Translations under genes and position numbers: made by a program
From: Pseudomonas delhiensis
GTDB lineage: Bacteria > Pseudomonadota > Gammaproteobacteria > Pseudomonadales > Pseudomonadaceae
Assembly: GCF_900187975.1 (NCBI RefSeq)
Contig: NZ_FZPC01000010.1
Coordinates: 1-64,000, forward strand
Direction: 5' to 3'
DNA length: 64,000 nt
Shown here: positions 58,935 to 64,000 of the stretch, piece by piece
Position numbering within the stretch: position 1 is the stretch's first letter
Layout: the number at the start of each line of letters is the position of its first letter
The notes under the pieces: model-generated
Databases searched by the model: none
What the model was told of the DNA's origin: nothing
What the model saw: the letters and a program-made list of their open reading frames with translations, nothing else

Positions 58935-59789
58935 ATGACGCTGAATTTCCCGCTGTTGCTGGTGATAGCCGTCGCCCTGTGCGGCGCCCTGGCCCTGGTC
59001 GACCTGGTGCTCTTCGCGCCGCGCCGCCGGGCCGCCATCTCCGCCTACCAGGGCTCGGTCGCCGAGCCCGATCCGGAGGTGCTGGACAAGCTGAACAAGG
59101 AACCCGTGCTGATCGAGTACGGCAAGTCCTTCTTCCCGGTACTGTTCATCGTGCTGGTGCTGCGTTCCTTCCTGGTCGAGCCGTTCCAGATCCCCTCCGG
59201 CTCGATGAAGCCCACCCTCGAGGTCGGCGACTTCATCCTGGTCAACAAGTTCGCCTACGGCATCCGCCTGCCGGTGCTGGACGCCAAGGTGATCCCGGTC
59301 GGCGACCCGCAGCGCGGCGACGTGATGGTGTTCCGCTACCCCAGCGACCCGAACATCAACTACATCAAGCGCGTGGTCGGCGTGCCGGGTGACCGCGTGC
59401 GCTACACCAGCGACAAGCGCCTGTACGTCAACGACCAGCCGGTGGCCGAGCAACTGGTCGGCGAGGAGCCGGGCAGCCTGGGCAGCGTGACCCTGTACAA
59501 GGAGAAGCTGGGCGAGGCCGAGCACCTGATCCGCAAGGAAATGACGCGCTACCGCGTGGAGCCGGGCAAGGAGTGGACGGTCCCGGCCGGGCACTACTTC
59601 ATGATGGGCGACAACCGCGACAACTCCAACGACAGCCGCTACTGGAACGATCCGAAGATCCCGAAGGCGCTGCTGGGCATGGTTCCGGACCGCAACATCG
59701 TCGGCAAGGCCTTCGCCGTGTGGATGAGCTGGCCGGACCCGAAACTGCGCAACCTGCCGAACTTCTCGCGGGTCGGCGTGATTCACTGA
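58935..59789 (+). CDS. lepB: Signal peptidase I
   Basis: LepB cleaves signal peptides of secreted proteins at the periplasmic face of the membrane. The 284-residue protein has two N-terminal membrane helices (about residues 4-22 and 60-78). The catalytic Ser is in IPSGSMKPTL and the Lys in YIKRVVGVPGD; box E reads MGDNRDNSNDSRYW. The order lepA-lepB-DUF4845-rnc-era-recO-pdxJ is the conserved gammaproteobacterial operon. Confidence 0.97.
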   Translation: MTLNFPLLLVIAVALCGALALVDLVLFAPRRRAAISAYQGSVAEPDPEVLDKLNKEPVLIEYGKSFFPVLFIVLVLRSFLVEPFQIPSGSMKPTLEVGDFILVNKFAYGIRLPVLDAKVIPVGDPQRGDVMVFRYPSDPNINYIKRVVGVPGDRVRYTSDKRLYVNDQPVAEQLVGEEPGSLGSVTLYKEKLGEAEHLIRKEMTRYRVEPGKEWTVPAGHYFMMGDNRDNSNDSRYWNDPKIPKALLGMVPDRNIVGKAFAVWMSWPDPKLRNLPNFSRVGVIH

Positions 59790-59927
59790 ATGTGAGCTGC
59801 GTCGAGCGCCGGCCGCCGGTCGGTGCTAGAACGAAGGGCGGGGCGGCGCGCGGGGAGCGGGTCCGCCCCGCTTGCACTTGGAACCGCCGGTGGCGGGGGA
59901 TGAGAACCATACCGACATGAGGTCAGC

Positions 59928-60305
59928 ATGAAGTACGCAGGTTCGCAGAAGGGGATGTCGTTGCTGGGTTGGCTGGTGGTGCTGGCCATTGTGGCCTTCC
60001 TGGCCAGTACCGCGTTCAAGATCATTCCGCACTACCTCGACTACTACGCCATCGAGAAGGCCATCAAGGCGGTGGAAACCGACAAGGCGGCGGATGTGCG
60101 CAGCGTCCCGGAGTTCTACTCTTACGTGGACAAGGCGCTGACCATCAACAACATCCGCGACCTGAAGCTGCAGGATGCGCTGACCGTGGAACAGGACAAC
60201 AACGAGTTCCGCGCGCACCTGAAGTATGAAAAACGCGAGCCGCTGATCGAGAACCTCGACCTGGTGGTCCACTTCGACAAAGAATTCCGTGTAAGAACGC
60301 CGTGA
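59928..60305 (+). CDS. DUF4845 membrane protein
   Basis: A 125-residue protein with one N-terminal membrane helix ([20 protein letters not shown]) and a C-terminal periplasmic part that fits the DUF4845 family. These genes are almost always found between lepB and rnc in Pseudomonas and relatives; function unknown. The start follows GAGGTCAGC. It overlaps the rnc GTG start by four bases. The 138-base gap after lepB shows nothing else. Confidence 0.9.
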   Translation: MKYAGSQKGMSLLGWLVVLAIVAFLASTAFKIIPHYLDYYAIEKAIKAVETDKAADVRSVPEFYSYVDKALTINNIRDLKLQDALTVEQDNNEFRAHLKYEKREPLIENLDLVVHFDKEFRVRTP

Positions 60306-60983
60306 GCAATACCCTGGATCGACTCGAGCGCAAGCTCGGCTACACCTTCAAGGACCAGGACCTGATGGTCCTGGCCCTGACCCATCGCAGCTTCGCCGGG
60401 CGCAACAACGAGCGCCTGGAGTTCCTCGGTGACGCCATCCTCAACTTCGTCATCGGCGAAGCCCTGTTCAGCCACTTCCCGCAGGCCCGCGAGGGCCAGC
60501 TGTCGCGCCTGCGCGCACGGCTGGTCAAGGGCGAGACCCTGGCCCTGCTGGCCCGTGGCTTCGAACTGGGCGACTACCTGCGCCTGGGCTCGGGTGAACT
60601 CAAGAGCGGCGGTTTCCGCCGCGAGTCGATCCTCGCCGACGCCATGGAAGCGCTGATCGGCGCCATCTACCTGGACACCGGCATGGACTCCGCGCGCGCG
60701 CGCATCCTCGCCTGGCTCGGCCCGCAACTGCGCGAGCTGACCCCGGTGGACACCAACAAGGACCCCAAGACGCGCCTGCAGGAGTTCCTGCAGTCGCGCG
60801 CCTGCGAGCTGCCGCGCTACGACGTGGTGGACATCCAGGGCGAACCGCATTGCCGGACCTTCTTCGTCGAGTGCGAAGTGGCCCTGCTGAACGACAAGAC
60901 CCATGGGCACGGCGGCAGCCGCCGCATCGCCGAGCAGGTGGCCGCCGCCGCCGCGCTGGTGGCCCTGGGCGTGGAGAATGGCC

Positions 60984-60991
<8 letters not shown>
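60302..60991 (+). CDS. rnc: Ribonuclease III
   Basis: RNase III processes rRNA precursors and structured mRNAs. The 229-residue enzyme starts GTG ([16 protein letters not shown]). The catalytic signature [17 protein letters not shown] carries the Glu and Asp metal ligands, [13 protein letters not shown] provides the second set, and a double-stranded RNA-binding domain lies at residues 155-225 ([20 protein letters not shown]). The stop overlaps the era start. Confidence 0.97.
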
Positions 60992-61892
<901 letters not shown>

Positions 61893-61944
61893 CACCCACC
61901 CGCGCGGCCCGCTGAGGCGGGCCGCCTGAAGGCCGCACCCGCGC

Positions 61945-62649
61945 ATGAGCCTCGTCAGCGTCCCCCTGCCGACCTTCATCCTGCACAGCCGCCCGTACAA
62001 GGAAACCAGCGCGCTGGTGGACTTCTTCACCCCCGAAGGCCGCCTGCGCGCCGTGCTGCGCGGCGCGCGCGGCAAGTCCGGGGCCCTGGCGCGGCCCTTC
62101 GTGCCGCTGGAAGCGGAGTTCCGCGGCCGCGGCGAGCTGAAGAACGTCAGCCGCCTGGAAGCCGCCGGCATCCCCAACCTGCTGGCCGGCGAGGCGCTGT
62201 TCAGCGGCCTCTACCTCAACGAACTGCTGATCCGCGTGCTGCCAGCCGAGGTCGCCCATCCCGCGCTGTTCGAGCACTACCGCGCCACGCTGCCGGCGCT
62301 GGCCGCCGGGCGCCCGCTGGAGCCCCTGCTGCGAGCCTTCGAATGGCGGCTGCTGGACGAGCTGGGCTATGGTTTCGCCCTCGATCGCGATATCGTCGGA
62401 CAAGATATCGTCCCCGGCGGCCTCTACCGCCTGCTGCCCGATGCCGGCCTGGAACCGATGGGCGGCTTCCAGCCGGGCCTGTTCCATGGCGCCGACCTGC
62501 TGGCCATGGCCGAGGCCGACTGGAGCGCCCCCGGCGCCCTGGCCGCGGCCAAGCGCCTGATGCGCCAGGCTCTGGCGCCGCACCTCGGCGGCCGACCGCT
62601 GGTCAGCCGCGAACTCTTCATGAATCGCAAGGAACCTCCCCGTGACTGA
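61945..62649 (+). CDS. recO: DNA repair protein RecO
   Basis: RecO, with RecF and RecR, loads RecA at gaps coated by SSB. The 234-residue protein has the N-terminal OB fold ([20 protein letters not shown], then [18 protein letters not shown]) and a helical C-terminal domain. The zinc ribbon cysteines found in some RecO proteins are absent, which is normal for Pseudomonas. It overlaps pdxJ by eight bases. It is preceded by a 52-base gap after era. Confidence 0.95.
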   Translation: MSLVSVPLPTFILHSRPYKETSALVDFFTPEGRLRAVLRGARGKSGALARPFVPLEAEFRGRGELKNVSRLEAAGIPNLLAGEALFSGLYLNELLIRVLPAEVAHPALFEHYRATLPALAAGRPLEPLLRAFEWRLLDELGYGFALDRDIVGQDIVPGGLYRLLPDAGLEPMGGFQPGLFHGADLLAMAEADWSAPGALAAAKRLMRQALAPHLGGRPLVSRELFMNRKEPPRD

Positions 62650-63385
62650 AGCCAACCGCATCCTCCTCGGCGTCAACATCGACCACGTCGCGACCCTGCG
62701 CCAGGCCCGCGGCACCCGCTACCCGGACCCGGTCAAGGCGGCGCTGGACGCCGAGGAAGCCGGCGCCGACGGCATCACCGTGCACCTGCGCGAGGACCGC
62801 CGGCACATCCAGGACCGCGACGTGCGCGTGCTCGCCGAGGTGCTGCAGACGCGCATGAACTTCGAGATGGGCGTGACCGAGGAAATGCTGGCCTTCGCCG
62901 AGGCGATCCGCCCGGCCCACGTCTGCCTGGTCCCGGAAACCCGCCAGGAACTGACCACCGAGGGCGGCCTGGACGTGGCCGGCCAGGAAGCGCGCATCCA
63001 CGCCGCGGTGCAGCGCCTGGCCGCCGCCGGCTGCGAGGTGTCGCTGTTCATCGACGCCGACCCGCGGCAGATCGAGGCCTCCGCCCGCATCGGCGCGCCG
63101 GCCATCGAACTGCACACCGGGCGCTACGCCGACGCCCACGGCGTGGCGGAAACCGCGCTGGAACTGGCGCGCATCCGCGACGGCGTGGAGGCCGGCCTGT
63201 CCCACGGCCTGATCGTCAACGCCGGCCACGGCCTGCACTACCACAACGTCGAGCCCGTGGCGGCGATCCGCGGGATCAACGAACTGAACATCGGCCACGC
63301 CCTGGTGGCCCACGCGCTGTTCGTCGGCTTCAAGGCGGCGGTGGCGGAAATGAAGGCGCTGATAGTAGCGGCCGCCAACCGCTGA
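62642..63385 (+). CDS. pdxJ: Pyridoxine 5'-phosphate synthase
   Basis: PdxJ condenses deoxyxylulose 5-phosphate with 1-amino-acetone 3-phosphate to give pyridoxine phosphate in the DXP-dependent pathway. The 247-residue TIM-barrel protein has [15 protein letters not shown], the active-site Glu in HLREDRRHI and FEMG, and the C-terminal GHGLHYHN loop. The start is GTG at 62642 within the end of recO. It is followed by a REP array and then the convergent cmoB. Confidence 0.96.
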   Translation: MTEANRILLGVNIDHVATLRQARGTRYPDPVKAALDAEEAGADGITVHLREDRRHIQDRDVRVLAEVLQTRMNFEMGVTEEMLAFAEAIRPAHVCLVPETRQELTTEGGLDVAGQEARIHAAVQRLAAAGCEVSLFIDADPRQIEASARIGAPAIELHTGRYADAHGVAETALELARIRDGVEAGLSHGLIVNAGHGLHYHNVEPVAAIRGINELNIGHALVAHALFVGFKAAVAEMKALIVAAANR

Positions 63386-63400
63386 GCCCTCGTCGGCCTC

Positions 63401-63660
63401 CGCGCCGGGGCATCGGCGGATAACCGCGAACGGTTATGCACCCTACGGCCCGGGCTACCCCTGTAGGAGCGGGCCCTGCCCGCGATTCGCGCGCAGGGCG
63501 CGCTCCTACATGAGGGAATGCGCCGCTCAGGGCTTGCGCGCCGTCGCTTCCGCGCCGGGGCATCGGCGGATAACCGCGAACGGTTATGCGCCCTACGGCC
63601 CGGGCTACCCCTGTAGGAGCGGGCCCTGCCCGCGATTCGCGCGCAGGGCGCGCTCCTACA
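63401..63660. repeat. 150-bp tandem repeat of REP elements
   Basis: CGCGCCGGGG recurs at 63401 and 63551, period 150 bases. The two copies are nearly identical over at least 110 bases. Each has GGCGGATAACCGCGAACGGT (second family), then a complete TGTAGGAGCG...CGCTCCTACA pair. The rest of the 295-base gap between pdxJ and cmoB shows nothing more. Confidence 0.92.
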
Positions 63661-63680
63661 TGGGGGCGGCGCGCGCCGGC

Positions 63681-64000
63681 CTAGGGCTTGCGCGCCACCA
63701 GGGTGGCGCGCAGCGGCGCCGGCAGGCCTTCGATGGTGCGGCTGGGGTCGTGCGGGTCGAGGAATTCCGGCAGCGACTGGTAGCGCATCCACTGGGTGGA
63801 ACGCTGTTCCTCCACCGTGGTGCGGCTCTGGTCGACGCAGCGCACGTCGGCGAAGCCGGCGCGGCGCAGCCACAGCTCCAGGGCCGCCACCGAGGGCAGG
63901 AACCAGACGTTGCGCATCTGCGCGTAGCGGTCCTCCGGCACCAGCACGGTGGTGGTGTCGCCTTCCACCACCAGGGTTTCCAGCACCAGCTCGCCGCCGC
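63681..64000 (-). CDS. cmoB: tRNA U34 carboxymethyltransferase CmoB, C-terminal part (cut by window)
   Basis: The visible part encodes the last 105 or so residues of a CmoB protein: [39 protein letters not shown] and [20 protein letters not shown] are the characteristic end. CmoB transfers a carboxymethyl group from carboxy-SAM to 5-hydroxyuridine at tRNA position 34. The gene reads from right to left; its start lies beyond base 64000, so the N-terminal methyltransferase domain is not seen. Confidence 0.9.
   Translation of the reverse strand, partial: GGELVLETLVVEGDTTTVLVPEDRYAQMRNVWFLPSVAALELWLRRAGFADVRCVDQSRTTVEEQRSTQWMRYQSLPEFLDPHDPSRTIEGLPAPLRATLVARKP

Noticed and set aside
63238-63873. 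211-codon minus-strand frame across the 150-bp array and pdxJ end
   Set aside because: It overlaps pdxJ and cmoB in other frames and is built from REP translations.

Overview
The window is high-GC bacterial chromosome of a Pseudomonas. It fits the P. aeruginosa lineage but is probably not P. aeruginosa itself. The AlgU, MucA-D, LepA, LepB and Hom proteins read almost like the P. aeruginosa ones, and the gene order follows two PAO1 blocks as I remember them. Several insertions and an unusual load of REP-type palindromes set it apart. I see no tRNA, rRNA, CRISPR array, insertion sequence, integrase of mobile-element type or prophage gene. Almost everything is chromosomal core with a few accessory cassettes.

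Layout. (1) 0.1-11.5 kb: mltF, purL, a two-motif CDGSH iron-sulfur protein, a NIF3/CutA-like protein, an L,D-transpeptidase, two NUDIX hydrolases, a gamma-carbonic anhydrase, a DUF1289 protein, purT and an SGNH hydrolase. (2) 11.7-19.1 kb: an MFS symporter, a CorC/HlyC-type CBS protein and a CcsA-like membrane protein on the minus strand, then ffh and the rpsP-rimM-trmD-rplS operon. (3) 19.3-33.7 kb: an orphan protein with a GspE-N-like domain, a Na+/H+ antiporter, xerD, dsbC, hom, thrC, two small Pseudomonas proteins, a CoA-transferase, a diguanylate cyclase, yaeQ and recJ. (4) 33.8-40.4 kb: the tricarboxylate uptake locus opdH-tctCBA with the divergent two-component pair tctDE. (5) 40.5-43.2 kb: an HDOD protein, ygfZ, and sdhE-ygfX. 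(6) 43.2-47.5 kb: an accessory four-carbon sugar-acid cassette (PdxA2, DUF1537 kinase, KdgT-type permease, DeoR regulator). (7) 47.6-53.6 kb: nadB divergent from the envelope-stress/alginate operon algU-mucA-mucB-mucC-mucD. (8) 54.3-56.8 kb: an orphan TonB-dependent receptor. (9) 57.1-63.4 kb: lepA-lepB-DUF4845-rnc-era-recO-pdxJ, then the 3' end of cmoB cut by the window edge.

Functional themes are purine synthesis (purL, purT), protein synthesis and export (ffh, rpsP operon, lepA, lepB, era, rnc), threonine synthesis (hom, thrC), envelope stress (algU-mucABCD), C4/C6 carboxylate and sugar-acid uptake (tct locus, dtnK cassette) and DNA repair (recJ, recO, xerD).

Intergenic DNA is dominated by two REP-like palindrome families. 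One carries a TGTAGGAGCG...CGCTCCTACA core. The other is a GGCGGATAAC...GTTAT-GCGCCCTAC type. In three places they are amplified into tandem arrays with periods of 237, 201 and 150 bp, all multiples of three, so long but almost certainly spurious reading frames run through them. The observations I rate most worth checking are the CDGSH protein whose first motif has Cys in the His-ligand position, the DeoR operator triplet in front of the sugar-acid cassette, the sigma-22-like promoter before a small DUF3509-like gene, the 7-bp-periodic hairpin between hom and thrC, and the TonB receptor inserted between mucD and lepA.
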